Shown: one piece after another, positions 6,031 to 15,041 of the stretch
Layout: each line of letters starts with the position of its first letter
How positions within the stretch are numbered: the first letter of the stretch is position 1
Made by a program: the position numbers and the translations under genes
Origin: Flavobacteriaceae bacterium
GTDB taxonomy: Bacteria; Bacteroidota; Bacteroidia; Flavobacteriales; Flavobacteriaceae
Length of the DNA: 32,492 nucleotides
Assembly (NCBI GenBank): GCA_947461425.1
Contig: CANHKZ010000013.1
Span: 1 to 32,492, forward strand
Direction: 5' to 3'
The notes under the pieces: model-generated
Database searches by the model: none
The model's input: the letters and a program-made list of their open reading frames with translations, nothing else
Told to the model about the DNA's origin: nothing

Positions 6031-8520
6031 CTAATCCAATATGTTCAATAATTTTAGTCCAAAAATTACACCGTCACCTTGAAAGCCATTTTGGTATGAA
6101 CGTACATAATCTACTCTAAACTGTTTGAATTTTCCTAAGCCGAGATTGTCGAGTCCGACGCTGACTTCTTGATAAGGTTTGCGATTTGGAATAGCTAAGT
6201 TATGAAAACCGATCATTAAGTTGCTTTTTAAAAGGTTGAGTCCTGGTATTTTATTCATAATAAATCCATTGTCGCTGTATTCAGAATGGATTTCAAAATA
6301 GGCATCATTCGTACTATAACTGTAATAAGGTAACAGATTGAAAACGTTTAAGTAACGATCAGTCTGGCCAATTCGAGTCTGGTTGCCGTTGAAATGTTTG
6401 TAATCCATAAAAGCAATATTTTCAGCATTGAAGAATTTACCGGCTCTAAAGTTAACACCCAAATCGCCTTTGTTGGCCAGAGGAAGATCGTACATAACTC
6501 GGGTATTAATAAAATCGTACGCGTAATTTTTATGGCTAGCGGCAAAGGCTTTTTCGTAGCCTATAAAAACTGTTGGATACTTTTCATTTCGAAGGTTGAA
6601 TTTTCCGTCGGGACGAGAAATGTATTTACTTCCAAAGTTAATACGCCAATTAAAATTAGCTTTTATTAACTGATGAGTTGTGAAACCAGCAGTTGCATAA
6701 TCATTAGGATCCAAAGGATTGTTTGAAGAATAAAGGTCGTCATTTTTGATAAAGGTATAGTTAGTAGTATTAAATAAAGGTTTGCGTTGGCTATATTCTA
6801 ATTTTCCAGTAAAGTTGATGCCGTTGGCGATATTTTGAGAATAAGCCACATTGAAAAATTCTTTGTTGTACAATTTCGTGAAATTGTTTTTGAAGAAGAG
6901 TGTGCTTGTCGAATTGATAAAAGCCGAAATTGGATTGTTTTCGTTGAATTGTTTGACAGCCGTTCCTCCGGCAACCCAAATTGTAGCATAATTTTGATTG
7001 TTAAAGCGATGGCTAAAGTTTCCGACCACTCGAAGACGTTTGTCTGAAAAACCATAATTGAAAGTGGTGGCAATAGCTGTGCTTTTGCCTGATTCATCAT
7101 CCCATTTACGATAAGTAAAGCCAGAATCCAAATTAAAACCTTGAACAGTATTGAAGTTTAGAGAGTTTAAATTTAACAATCCTGCATAATTGAAAGACCA
7201 TTTTTTAAATGTATTTCTGTAATTATATCCTTTTATGGGGTCTAATAATTTGAATTTATTTCGTTTTTGGTCAATTGAATCTAAAAAGATTTTGGACGAA
7301 CGTTTGGTTTGAATACTATCTTTCTTGATATAATCCTTACTTTCTTCTTCGGTGAGTGGAATGGGTCTTGTGTTTTTCCAAAAAGTATTTTCTTTTTTGT
7401 TGGCATTGTTTTCAAAACTTACAATTTCATTACCAAAGGTCTTTTTATCAAAAGCGTCAAAGAACTCATAATTACTGTACACATAATTGAAAGTTCCAGA
7501 AAATCCGATTCCGAAAGCACCAGCGGTAAAGGCTAAGCTTTGGGCATTTTTACTCCAAACTTTAGTTGAAGCATTATAGTTGAAGTTTTGTTTTAAGGTC
7601 ATTACTTCTGTAAATTCATTTCGAATTCTATAGCCTTTTATATCGAAATCAACAGCATAAATTACCCAACTGTCTTCTACTATGTATAGGTAACCCTCAA
7701 AAACGGGTTCTTTGTCACGTTTTGGAATCACTTTAATTTTGTTGATTTGATGATTACTTTCGTCAAAAAAAGTACTTTCGAGTTTGTATTTGTAATATTG
7801 AAATGCGTTGCTTGCTATGGGCGAAATCATTTTTACATTAAAATCAATAGTATTGTCATAAAAGTCATAAAAAGAAGACCGAGCGGTATTGTAACTGAAG
7901 CCTTTGTCATTGCCGGAAATTTTAGAGGCAATAATTTTTTCTTTATAATTGTTGGGTTTTTCGAAGGTGAGTTTGGATACCGTTTCGGATAAGTATAAAA
8001 TACCACTTCCTGTTGAATCTAAGCCAGTAGTCATTTCGTCAGACATTTCTATCTTCATTCCTAAAATTTTTTTAGGTAGATTTTTGATTTTGAATAATCC
8101 ACGAGAATAGAAATCGGCGGTAAATCGAGCGGTTTTTTCAGCGTTTTCTCTACTTGTAGCAATCGCGCTTTTTATGATGGCATTTGCGGGATTATTTTTT
8201 GGATTGATGATTACTTCGTTGAGGTTGTAATTCTCTTCCAATAATTGGATGTCTATTACTATTGGGGATTTATCGTAATGAACTGTTTTCTTAACTGTTT
8301 TAAAGCCTAGGAATTGAAAAATTAAAGTATAATCACCTTCTTTTTTAAGATTAAGTTCGTATTTTCCTTTTTCATTTGTTGTTGTACCAGAATAGGAATT
8401 TTGAATAATAACCGAAACAAAAGGTAAAGGAATACCTTTTTCATCAGTAACTGTCCCTTTGATTTGAGAAAAACTCATAAAGGAAATTAAAAAAATCAAG
8501 GGGGCATAGCATTTTATCAT
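6031..8520 (-). CDS. DUF5686 outer-membrane protein with N-terminal carboxypeptidase-regulatory-like domain
   Basis: An 829-residue exported protein. The signal peptide is MIKCYAPLIFLISFMSFSQ. A CarboxypepD_reg-like beta sandwich follows (about 20-100, with GTVTDEKGIPLPFVSV and the TTTNEKGKYEL motif), then a long DUF5686 region whose alternating aromatic strands suggest an outer-membrane beta-barrel ending in VIFGLKLLNILD. There is no TonB-receptor plug domain, so this is not a standard SusC/TonB receptor. Function is unknown; the domain arrangement is common in Bacteroidota. The ATG at 8520 is preferred over an in-frame TTG at 8535. The TTG adds only five residues and overlaps a TATTTTTG sequence (8533-8540) that may be the -7 box. 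aroQ lies 54 nt beyond the TTG, upstream on the same strand. Confidence 0.85.
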   Translation of the reverse strand: MIKCYAPLIFLISFMSFSQIKGTVTDEKGIPLPFVSVIIQNSYSGTTTNEKGKYELNLKKEGDYTLIFQFLGFKTVKKTVHYDKSPIVIDIQLLEENYNLNEVIINPKNNPANAIIKSAIATSRENAEKTARFTADFYSRGLFKIKNLPKKILGMKIEMSDEMTTGLDSTGSGILYLSETVSKLTFEKPNNYKEKIIASKISGNDKGFSYNTARSSFYDFYDNTIDFNVKMISPIASNAFQYYKYKLESTFFDESNHQINKIKVIPKRDKEPVFEGYLYIVEDSWVIYAVDFDIKGYRIRNEFTEVMTLKQNFNYNASTKVWSKNAQSLAFTAGAFGIGFSGTFNYVYSNYEFFDAFDKKTFGNEIVSFENNANKKENTFWKNTRPIPLTEEESKDYIKKDSIQTKRSSKIFLDSIDQKRNKFKLLDPIKGYNYRNTFKKWSFNYAGLLNLNSLNFNTVQGFNLDSGFTYRKWDDESGKSTAIATTFNYGFSDKRLRVVGNFSHRFNNQNYATIWVAGGTAVKQFNENNPISAFINSTSTLFFKNNFTKLYNKEFFNVAYSQNIANGINFTGKLEYSQRKPLFNTTNYTFIKNDDLYSSNNPLDPNDYATAGFTTHQLIKANFNWRINFGSKYISRPDGKFNLRNEKYPTVFIGYEKAFAASHKNYAYDFINTRVMYDLPLANKGDLGVNFRAGKFFNAENIAFMDYKHFNGNQTRIGQTDRYLNVFNLLPYYSYSTNDAYFEIHSEYSDNGFIMNKIPGLNLLKSNLMIGFHNLAIPNRKPYQEVSVGLDNLGLGKFKQFRVDYVRSYQNGFQGDGVIFGLKLLNILD

Positions 8521-8589
8521 AGATTTTTTTATCAAAAATAATAGTATGCTGAAAAAATGTTACTAAAATTGTGTTAAACTAATTTTAAA

Positions 8590-9003
8590 TTACAAAAACG
8601 ACTGTATTGCCAAGTCGTAACTTTTTAGACCAAATCCTAAAATGACTCCTTTAGCATTTCCTGAAATATAGGATTGATGACGGAATTCTTCTCTTCCAAA
8701 AATATTGGAAATATGGACTTCCATAACTGGAGAGTTGATGGCTTTAACTGCATCACCAATACCAATTGAAGTATGTGTATAAGCACCAGCATTTAAAATA
8801 ATTCCATCACATTCAAAACCAACTTCTTGAATTTTTCCGATTAACTCCCCTTCAATATTACTCTGAAAATAGTCCAAGGTAAGGGTAGGAAATTTTAATC
8901 TTAAGATATCTAAATACTCGTCAAAATTTTGATTCCCATACACTTCAGGTTCGCGTTTTCCTAAAAGATTCAAATTGGGTCCGTTAATGATGCAAATTTT
9001 CAT
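8590..9003 (-). CDS. aroQ: Type II 3-dehydroquinate dehydratase
   Basis: This enzyme catalyses dehydration of 3-dehydroquinate to 3-dehydroshikimate, the third step of the shikimate pathway, through an enolate intermediate. At 137 residues it is slightly short for the family (about 145) but has every hallmark: INGPNLNLLGKREPEVYG with Arg17 and the catalytic Tyr22; Asn71 and His77 in LNAGAYTHTS; the catalytic His97 in VHISNIFGREEFRHQS; and Arg108. The active enzyme of this family is normally a dodecamer. It stands apart from other aromatic-pathway genes. A terminator for the preceding outer-membrane gene lies within its short upstream region, so it probably has its own promoter, although I could not identify one. 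Confidence 0.95.
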   Translation of the reverse strand: MKICIINGPNLNLLGKREPEVYGNQNFDEYLDILRLKFPTLTLDYFQSNIEGELIGKIQEVGFECDGIILNAGAYTHTSIGIGDAVKAINSPVMEVHISNIFGREEFRHQSYISGNAKGVILGFGLKSYDLAIQSFL

Positions 9004-9021
9004 AATCGTTTATTTTTGTAA

Positions 9022-9056
9022 AAATAAAAAAACCGTTCCAATAATAGAACGGTTTT
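9022..9056 (-). terminator. Rho-independent terminator after the outer-membrane beta-barrel gene
   Basis: A perfect 10-bp stem (AAAACCGTTC / GAACGGTTTT, 9029-9038 and 9047-9056) with an 8-nt loop continues into a T-rich tract on the minus strand. Confidence 0.8.
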
Positions 9057-9076
9057 AATTAAATATATATTATTTA

Positions 9077-9655
9077 CTAAAATAATAATCCAGCAGAAAT
9101 TTGTAACACTGAGTTTTTTACTTTGGCATCTGGAGAAATTTCTGAAAGACCTACCACATAACGTCCTTGTAGAAATAAACTCTTTGTAATATGAATACTT
9201 AAACCACCACCAGCACCAAAATCAACATCCTCTTGATTTTTAATGGAATTGGTAGAAACTTCATTTTTCTTACTCAATAAAAAGGATGCTTGGGGTCCAA
9301 ATTCTAAACTAAAAGTATTACTAAAATTAATTTTAACCATTACAGGAATACTTAAGTATCCAATATCGTTTGTAAAATCTTTTGCCACATCAATTGCGTC
9401 ATATTTGGCACCTTGAGTAGAATATAAGACTTCAGGTTGTATCGAAAATACTTTTCCCAATTTCACTTCGGCTAAAAGCCCTATATGGTAATTTGAAATC
9501 GCTTCTGTTTTGTAATTAGTGCTATTAATGTTAATATCAGTTCCTGTCTGATTGGCATAATTGATTCCGCCTTTTAAACCAAGTTTGAAAATTTGAGCTT
9601 GTGTCGTTAATGATAACGCTAAAAACAAACAACTTGTAACTATTATTCTTTTCAT
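9077..9655 (-). CDS. Small outer-membrane beta-barrel protein (PorT / OmpA-like barrel family)
   Basis: A 192-residue exported protein with a clear signal peptide (MKRIIVTSCLFLALSLTTQAQ). The mature part starts FKLGLKGGINYANQTG, the usual entry into the outer_membrane_beta-barrel/PorT-like family, and continues as about eight amphipathic strands. It ends in VLQISAGLLF, a terminal aromatic residue typical of barrel-assembly signals. Specific function is unknown; proteins of this type are abundant in Bacteroidota and range from gliding/secretion factors to general porin-like barrels. A -7 promoter box lies about 80 nt upstream and a terminator directly follows, so the gene is probably monocistronic. 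Confidence 0.85.
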   Translation of the reverse strand: MKRIIVTSCLFLALSLTTQAQIFKLGLKGGINYANQTGTDININSTNYKTEAISNYHIGLLAEVKLGKVFSIQPEVLYSTQGAKYDAIDVAKDFTNDIGYLSIPVMVKINFSNTFSLEFGPQASFLLSKKNEVSTNSIKNQEDVDFGAGGGLSIHITKSLFLQGRYVVGLSEISPDAKVKNSVLQISAGLLF

Positions 9656-9732
9656 TTTATTTACTTTTATTTATTATTTAATTATAAAAAAGTGTTGATA
9701 ACGGTTTGGATTAAGACGTTAAATTTATATTA

Positions 9733-9740
9733 CAAATGTA
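9733..9740 (-). promoter_or_regulatory. Candidate -7 promoter element for the beta-barrel gene
   Basis: The minus strand reads TACATTTG, an exact TAnnTTTG match, predicting a leader of roughly 70 nt. The -33 region has no TTG at the usual distance. Confidence 0.45.
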
Positions 9741-9789
9741 ATTATTTAACTGAAACGATAAATATTTTATTTTAGTACTCTTTCATAAT

Positions 9790-9797
9790 TAGATTTG
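9790..9797 (+). promoter_or_regulatory. Candidate -7 promoter element for xerD
   Basis: TAGATTTG matches TAnnTTTG, 37 nt before the GTG start, predicting a leader of about 30 nt. It is divergent from the -7 box at 9733-9740. The -33 region is AT-rich without a clear TTG. Confidence 0.45.
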
Positions 9798-9834
9798 ATG
9801 GAACAGTTTTTTAAAAATTGCGTTTCTTTGTATC

Positions 9835-10734
9835 GTGAATTGGATTAACTATATTAAAAGTTATCAGTCGTATTTGAGGATTGAAAGAGGATTGTCAAAG
9901 AATACCATCGAGAATTATTCTTTTGATGTAGAGCGATTATGCCTTTTTTTAAAGCAGAACCAAATTCAAATTTCGCCAGTACAAATTTCAGAAGAAACGA
10001 TTCAGCAATTCATTTATAGTATTTCAAATCAGGTTAATGCTCGTTCACAAGCGCGAATAATTTCAGGTCTTAAAAGTTTCTTTAATTATTTAGTTTTTGA
10101 AGATTATCGTACAAATAATCCTTTAGAATTAATTGAAACTCCCAGAGCAGGACGAAAATTGCCTGACACGCTTTCTGTTGAAGAAATAGATGCTTTAATC
10201 AACGCAATTGACTTGTCCTCTAATGAAGGGGAACGAAATAGAGCAATGTTAGAAACCTTATACGGTTGCGGTCTTCGTGTTACCGAATTGGTCAATTTAA
10301 AAATATCCGATTTGTTTTTTGAAGAAGGTTTCGTGAAAATTACGGGTAAAGGTAACAAACAACGATTTGTTCCAATTGGTGACCTTACCCAAAAGTATAT
10401 CCAGTTGTATAAAGAGAATGTGCGAAATCATGTATCCGTCAAAAAAGGATTTGAAGACACTTTATTTTTGAATCGGCGGGGAAGTCAGTTGAGTAGAGCT
10501 ATGATTTTTACTATCATCAAAGATTTGGCTACCAAAATCAATTTTAATAAGACGATTAGTCCACATACTTTAAGACATTCTTTTGCCACTCATCTTTTGG
10601 AGAATGGTGCCGATTTGCGTTCTATCCAAATGATGTTAGGACACGAATCAATAACTACTACAGAAATATATGTCCACTTGGATAGGAAATTCTTGACAGA
10701 AGTGATGAACACCTTTCATCCAAGAAAAGATTAA
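9835..10734 (+). CDS. xerD: Tyrosine recombinase, XerD type
   Basis: A 299-residue site-specific tyrosine recombinase that, with a XerC partner, resolves chromosome dimers at dif. The N-terminal SAM-like core-binding domain spans 1-90 (SYLRIERGLSKNTIENYSFD). The catalytic domain contains the full set of residues: Arg148 (GCGLRVTEL), Lys172 (GKGNKQRFVP), His244 and Arg247 (HTLRHSFATHLL), His270 (LGHESI) and the nucleophile Tyr279 (EIYVHLD). The start is GTG; the nearest upstream ATG (9798) is out of frame. Length and position among housekeeping genes, without direct repeats or cargo, indicate the cellular recombinase and not a mobile-element integrase. A palindromic terminator follows, shared with rny. 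Confidence 0.93.
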   Translation: MNWINYIKSYQSYLRIERGLSKNTIENYSFDVERLCLFLKQNQIQISPVQISEETIQQFIYSISNQVNARSQARIISGLKSFFNYLVFEDYRTNNPLELIETPRAGRKLPDTLSVEEIDALINAIDLSSNEGERNRAMLETLYGCGLRVTELVNLKISDLFFEEGFVKITGKGNKQRFVPIGDLTQKYIQLYKENVRNHVSVKKGFEDTLFLNRRGSQLSRAMIFTIIKDLATKINFNKTISPHTLRHSFATHLLENGADLRSIQMMLGHESITTTEIYVHLDRKFLTEVMNTFHPRKD

Positions 10735-10739
10735 ACTAA

Positions 10740-10775
10740 AAAAGTCTAAATTTCATTAATGAAATTTAGACTTTT
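10740..10775. terminator. Bidirectional terminator between xerD and rny
   Basis: A 36-nt perfect palindrome with arms AAAAGTCTAAATTTCATT and its complement lies between convergent genes. It has A-runs on the 5' side and T-runs on the 3' side of both strands, so it can serve both directions. Confidence 0.8.
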
Positions 10776-10794
10776 AATAGAATCAATAGTTTGA

Positions 10795-12357
10795 TTATTT
10801 AGCGATATTAACCGCTCTAGTTTCTCTAATTACAGTTACTTTCACTTGACCTGGATAAGTCATTTCCGTTTGAATTTTTTGTGATATTTCGAACGATAAG
10901 TTGGATGCATTGTCATCAGAAACTTTCTCACTTTCCACAATTACACGTAACTCTCTACCGGCTTGGATAGCATAAGCACTTTTAACACCGTTAAACCCAT
11001 AGGCTACTTCTTCTAAGTCTTTTAAACGTTGTATGTAAGAATCCAATACTTGTCTTCTTGCACCTGGTCTTGCACCTGATATTGCATCACAAACTTGTAT
11101 TATTGGAGACAATAATGATTTCATCTCAATCTCGTCGTGGTGGGCTCCAATTGCGTTGCAAACTTCTTCTTTCTCACCATATTTTTCCGCCCATTGCATA
11201 CCTAATAGTGCGTGTGGTAAATCACTTTCTGCATCTGGTACTTTACCAATATCGTGTAATAAACCAGCTCTTTTAGCTAATTTCACATTCAATCCTAATT
11301 CAGCAGCCATGATGCCACAAAGTTTAGATACCTCACGTGAGTGTTGTAATAAATTTTGTCCGTAAGAAGAACGGTATTTCATTCTACCCACTACCTTAAT
11401 CAATTCAGGGTGTAATCCATGAATACCTAAATCAATTACAGTACGTTTACCTACTTCGATAATTTCATCATCAATTTGTTTGGCTGTTTTAGCAACTACT
11501 TCTTCAATACGTGCTGGGTGAATACGTCCGTCAGTTACTAATTTGTGTAATGACAAACGAGCTATTTCTCTACGAACTGGATCAAAACAAGAAAGGATAA
11601 TTGCTTCTGGTGTGTCATCAACAATAATTTCAACTCCAGTAGCCGCCTCTAAGGCGCGAATATTTCTTCCCTCACGTCCAATAATTCTTCCTTTAACATC
11701 ATCCGATTCTATATTGAAAACAGAAACACAATTTTCAACTGCTTCTTCAGTTCCTACTCGTTGAATGGTATTAATAATAATTTTTTTAGCTTCTTGCTGT
11801 GCAGTCAGTTTTGCCTCTTCAATAGTATCTTGAATTTGCGACATGGCCTGTGCTTTTGCCTCTGTTTTTAATCCTTCTATTAATTGGTCTCTGGCTTCGT
11901 CAGCTGACAATCCAGAAATTACTTCTAGTTGTTGCAATTGACCTTTATGCATTCTTTCAACTTCAGATTGCTTTTTCTCTAAAATTTCAAGTTTTGAATT
12001 GTATTCAAGAGTTTTTGCTTCATAATCGTCATTAACTCTTTTTGCTTTGGCCAATTCATTAGAAATTTGAGACTCTTTATCTCGAACTCTTTTTTCTACC
12101 TCAGCTACCTTTTTATCTCGTGCTAATATTACTTGCTCGTGTTCCGATTTTAACTCGATAAATCTCTCTTTTGCTTGAAGAATTTTGTCTTTTTTGATAT
12201 TTTCAGCTTCAAAATTTGCGTCTTTTAAAATAGATGCGGCTTCTTTTTTAGCTGATTTTATTAAGTTTGAAATATTGCTTTTTTCAATGATTTTTGCAAT
12301 TGTGAAACCAGCAATTACTGCTATAATTCCGGTAATAATTGTTACTATGTTGTCCAT
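10795..12357 (-). CDS. rny: Ribonuclease Y
   Basis: A membrane-anchored endoribonuclease that initiates mRNA decay. At 520 residues it is the normal length. Domain order is a single N-terminal transmembrane helix (4-24); a long charged coiled coil (about 30-200); a KH RNA-binding domain with the GxxG-type loop [10 protein letters not shown] (223-232); and an HD phosphohydrolase domain with His339 (LLQHSREV) and the metal-binding HD pair at His368-Asp369 ([10 protein letters not shown]). The 6S RNA gene lies 21 nt upstream on the same strand, with zapA beyond it. No TAnnTTTG box was found between the 6S RNA and the rny start, so the source of the rny transcript is unclear. Confidence 0.96.
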   Translation of the reverse strand: MDNIVTIITGIIAVIAGFTIAKIIEKSNISNLIKSAKKEAASILKDANFEAENIKKDKILQAKERFIELKSEHEQVILARDKKVAEVEKRVRDKESQISNELAKAKRVNDDYEAKTLEYNSKLEILEKKQSEVERMHKGQLQQLEVISGLSADEARDQLIEGLKTEAKAQAMSQIQDTIEEAKLTAQQEAKKIIINTIQRVGTEEAVENCVSVFNIESDDVKGRIIGREGRNIRALEAATGVEIIVDDTPEAIILSCFDPVRREIARLSLHKLVTDGRIHPARIEEVVAKTAKQIDDEIIEVGKRTVIDLGIHGLHPELIKVVGRMKYRSSYGQNLLQHSREVSKLCGIMAAELGLNVKLAKRAGLLHDIGKVPDAESDLPHALLGMQWAEKYGEKEEVCNAIGAHHDEIEMKSLLSPIIQVCDAISGARPGARRQVLDSYIQRLKDLEEVAYGFNGVKSAYAIQAGRELRVIVESEKVSDDNASNLSFEISQKIQTEMTYPGQVKVTVIRETRAVNIAK

Positions 12358-12378
12358 GTTTATTAAAAATTTATGTAT

Positions 12379-12540
12379 AAAAAAAGCCTACATTAGATGC
12401 TTGTATAAACTCGAAAAGACAAGTTTTGAGCTAACTCACTGTTCAAGCTTCCTTACCGAAGTAGGGCATGCTATAGTAGTGATGATTTGCTCATTCTAAA
12501 TTGTTAGTGTTGAGTTTACCAAATTGAACTAATGTAGGCA
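12379..12540 (-). ncRNA. ssrS: 6S RNA
   Basis: Identified from structure and synteny. The minus-strand RNA is about 162 nt. Its ends form a perfect 11-bp closing stem (GCCTACATTAG at 12539-12529 with CTAATGTAGGC at 12396-12386), directly followed by seven U residues. Inside it, AAACTC pairs with GAGTTT. A large asymmetric unpaired region follows, then GAGC/GCTC, CACT/AGTG and GC/GC. The apex is a CCTAC-UUCG-GTAAGG hairpin. A long rod with a central bubble mimicking an open promoter is the defining 6S shape; the RNA binds housekeeping-sigma RNA polymerase holoenzyme. The position just downstream of zapA is the same as in E. coli. No clear promoter of its own is visible, so it may be processed from the zapA transcript. 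Confidence 0.82.
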
Positions 12541-12566
12541 GTATCTTAGTCTATGTTAAGAACGTG

Positions 12567-12860
12567 TTATTTATTGAGATATTGATCTAATACCAAATTG
12601 ATTTTACTCAATCTTTCGATAGTTTCCTCACCATCAATTGCATTATCGATTTGCTTTTGTTCTACTTGAGAAGCAAATTGTAAAGCACACATGGCTAAAA
12701 CATCTTGCTTGTCTCGAACAGCATAATTTTCTTCAAATTGCTTAATCATTGTATCAATTTTTTTCGAAGCACTACGTAATCCTTCTTCTTGAGACGGATC
12801 TACCGTTAACGGGTAAACACGATCTGCAATTGATATTTTTATTTTAAGCTTTTCGTCCAT
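12567..12860 (-). CDS. zapA: Cell division protein ZapA
   Basis: A 97-residue cytoplasmic FtsZ-ring stabiliser that cross-links FtsZ protofilaments. The N-terminal globular part contains KIKISIADRVYPLTVDPSQEEGLRSASKKID, the usual ZapA opening, and the C-terminal part (from about 45) is a coiled coil carrying the conserved DVLAMCALQFA segment. Length matches the family. It lies 4 nt after a small coiled-coil gene and is followed by the 6S RNA. The promoter is upstream of the coiled-coil gene. Confidence 0.92.
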   Translation of the reverse strand: MDEKLKIKISIADRVYPLTVDPSQEEGLRSASKKIDTMIKQFEENYAVRDKQDVLAMCALQFASQVEQKQIDNAIDGEETIERLSKINLVLDQYLNK

Positions 12861-12864
12861 AATT

Positions 12865-13155
12865 TTAATCTGATAGCTGTGCTATGCAGTAATCAATTTC
12901 GCGAATTAATGAATTTATTTTAAGCTTAGTATCTCTTTTGTTTTCTTCACTGCCAAGCAATGAGTTGGCTATTTTGAGCGCTTCATACTCTTTTTTTAAA
13001 GTCTCAATCTCTAAAGATTGATTGTGTATGATAGTTGTAGTCTTGGTTAATTCCGTCTTTAAATCTTGATTTGTTTTCTCTAAACTAGACATTCTAGTGA
13101 AAAGTTTTTCAATCTTATTTTCAAGAGTATCAATTATTTCCGCAATTACACTCAT
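12865..13155 (-). CDS. Small coiled-coil protein, candidate ZapA partner
   Basis: A 96-residue acidic/basic heptad-rich protein that is almost entirely coiled coil (about 5-70, with SLEKTNQDLKTELTKT and SLEIETLKKEYEALKIANSLL). A short C-terminal segment contains LIREIDYCIAQLSD. It has no signal peptide or membrane segment. It is the first gene of the zapA operon, 4 nt upstream of zapA, and has its own clear promoter. The size, all-helical character and zapA linkage resemble ZapB, which bridges ZapA to the chromosome terminus in enterobacteria. Sequence homology to ZapB cannot be claimed by eye, and the function is inferred only from context. Confidence 0.8.
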   Translation of the reverse strand: MSVIAEIIDTLENKIEKLFTRMSSLEKTNQDLKTELTKTTTIIHNQSLEIETLKKEYEALKIANSLLGSEENKRDTKLKINSLIREIDYCIAQLSD

Positions 13156-13183
13156 TAGTATTCCAATTCATTACTTAATCTTA

Positions 13184-13213
13184 CAAAGTTAGTATTCCTT
13201 TTTATTAATACAA
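13184..13213 (-). promoter_or_regulatory. Promoter of the coiled coil-zapA operon
   Basis: The minus strand has TTG (13213-13211), a 19-nt spacer, then TAACTTTG (13191-13184). This is an exact match to the Bacteroidota TTG-N19-TAnnTTTG promoter, ending 28 nt before the ATG. Confidence 0.8.
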
Positions 13214-13336
13214 TATTTTATTGGCTTTTTTATCAAAAAAGTAGTAAATTATTACAAAACAATTGGTTATGTTTTTATGAAAAATCCGAATTTTATTTAT
13301 GACATTGTTTTTTTACCTTAGCCAAAATGAAATTTT

Positions 13337-15037
13337 ATGCGATTTTCACTTTTTTGCTTACTGCTCTCTAATTTTTTATTGGCTCAAAACAATTTTCCTA
13401 AGGACTATTTTAGTCCTCCTTTGGATATTCCAATGCAGTTGTCTGGAAATTTTGGTGAGTTGCGTCCTAATCATTTTCATGCTGGATTTGATTTTAAAAC
13501 CCAACAAAAAGAAGGGTTGAAAGTGTTTGCTTCTGCAGAAGGTTATGTGTCTCGAATTAAAATCTCCACTTTTGGTAACGGAAAAACAATTTATATAACC
13601 CATCCCAACGGTTACACTTCAGTCTATGCACATTTACAGAAGGCAGTAGGAACTATTCAAGATTTTATTACCAAAACACATTACACAGAACAAGCTTTTG
13701 AAGTAGAAATGTTTCTCAAGCAAGGAGAAATCCCTGTAAAAAAAGGGGAGTGGATTGCTTTATCAGGTAATTCGGGTGCTTCCGAAGGCCCACATTTACA
13801 TTATGAAATTCGAGATTCCGAAACGGAGTATATTATTAATCCAATGCTTTTTGGATTTGACACGGGTTTTAAAGATACTAAAAAGCCAATTTTAGCTGGT
13901 TTATATGTCTATCCAATTAATTCTCAAACAATTGTAAACAAATCACAAAGACCACTACTTGTAAATTTTTCTTTACAAAAAGATGGTTCTTTTTTATCAG
14001 ATAAAGTACAAGCAAATGGGCCTATTGGTTTTGGGATTATCACAAACGATTATGACGATGTTTCATTTAATAAAAATGGTGTGTACCGTGTCAATTCATT
14101 TTTGAACGGTAAATACAGTTTTGGATACCAGTTCGACACCTATTCTTTTGACGATATGCGCTATGTGAATGCCTTGATTGATTATTCAAAATACAAACAA
14201 ACGCAACAAAGGGTTCAAAAATTATTCATGGAAAATAAATATAATTTACCTTTTGTTGCAACTGATGAAGCTAAGGGACAAATAACTCCAATCCCTAATT
14301 TGGATCAAATATATCGTATTGAAGTATCGGATTTTTATGGCAACCTAACCTCAGTTACCGTTCCAGTTCAGTTTGATAGCAGTTCAGCTATAATTCCTGC
14401 TGTAACCGAATTTTCTCCATATTTTGTAAAAGCAAACAAAGACAACCTTTTTGAAAAAGAAAATGCCTCTGTGTTTTTTCCAGCAGGAACATTTTATGAT
14501 GATTTTGCTTTAAATTTTGATTTTAAAAACAAGGTTTTGAACTTACATGACGATTCTGTACCGGCTCATACTAGTTTTACAATTTCAATAACGGATAGTC
14601 AATTTTCTAAAGAACAGAGTGAAAAAATATATATTGGAAGAATGGAGGGAGATAAGTATAATTATAATTATACCTTCAGGAAAGACAGTGTTTTTTCTGC
14701 TAAAGTTAAGACTTTAGGAAAATACAAATTACTTTCCGATACAATTGCTCCAAAAATCACAATCTCAAAGCCAATTGAAGGGAAATGGTTGAGCCAAGAC
14801 ACAATCCAGTTGCAAATCTCGGATATAGGTTCTGGAATAAAGAATTACAACGGGTTTTTAAATGAGAAATGGGTTTTATTTGAATACGATAATAAAACTA
14901 ATAAAATAACTCATTTTTTTTCGGATGAGTTTCTAAAAGATGGCGCTAACGAGTTGAAAGTAATTGTAATCGATAATGTAGGAAATTCTACTACCTTTGA
15001 AACTCGATTTTTTAGAAGTTTAAAAAATAAAAAATAA
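13337..15037 (+). CDS. Secreted M23 (LytM) family metallopeptidase
   Basis: A 566-residue exported zinc peptidase expected to cut peptidoglycan cross-links or related peptides in the periplasm. The signal peptide is MRFSLFCLLLSNFLLAQ. The LytM domain (about 35-180) has the metal ligands His48 and Asp52 (HAGFD) and the HxH motif at His153 and His155 (GPHLHYEIRD). The rest is beta-rich, and the last 90 residues (SKPIEGKWL to TTFETRFFR) look like an Ig-like fold. All catalytic ligands are present, so this is probably active and not a degenerate divisome adaptor. An overlapping ATG at 13327 opens only a 14-codon frame and was rejected. The TonB receptor gene begins 4 nt after its stop. Confidence 0.9.
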   Translation: MRFSLFCLLLSNFLLAQNNFPKDYFSPPLDIPMQLSGNFGELRPNHFHAGFDFKTQQKEGLKVFASAEGYVSRIKISTFGNGKTIYITHPNGYTSVYAHLQKAVGTIQDFITKTHYTEQAFEVEMFLKQGEIPVKKGEWIALSGNSGASEGPHLHYEIRDSETEYIINPMLFGFDTGFKDTKKPILAGLYVYPINSQTIVNKSQRPLLVNFSLQKDGSFLSDKVQANGPIGFGIITNDYDDVSFNKNGVYRVNSFLNGKYSFGYQFDTYSFDDMRYVNALIDYSKYKQTQQRVQKLFMENKYNLPFVATDEAKGQITPIPNLDQIYRIEVSDFYGNLTSVTVPVQFDSSSAIIPAVTEFSPYFVKANKDNLFEKENASVFFPAGTFYDDFALNFDFKNKVLNLHDDSVPAHTSFTISITDSQFSKEQSEKIYIGRMEGDKYNYNYTFRKDSVFSAKVKTLGKYKLLSDTIAPKITISKPIEGKWLSQDTIQLQISDIGSGIKNYNGFLNEKWVLFEYDNKTNKITHFFSDEFLKDGANELKVIVIDNVGNSTTFETRFFRSLKNKK

Positions 15038-15041
15038 CTGC

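Noticed and set aside
8521..8535. TTG start extending the DUF5686 protein by five residues
   Set aside because: An ATG six codons in gives a standard signal peptide, and the TTG overlaps a TATTTTTG promoter-like box.
9835..10734. XerD-type recombinase as the integrase of a mobile element
   Set aside because: Its length and motifs are those of the chromosomal XerD. Neighbours are housekeeping genes, and no direct repeats, att-like sites or cargo genes were seen.
12185..12499. A 104-codon plus-strand frame across the 6S RNA and the start of rny
   Set aside because: It is antisense to a structured RNA and to the rny N terminus, has no ribosome-binding context and no recognisable protein features.
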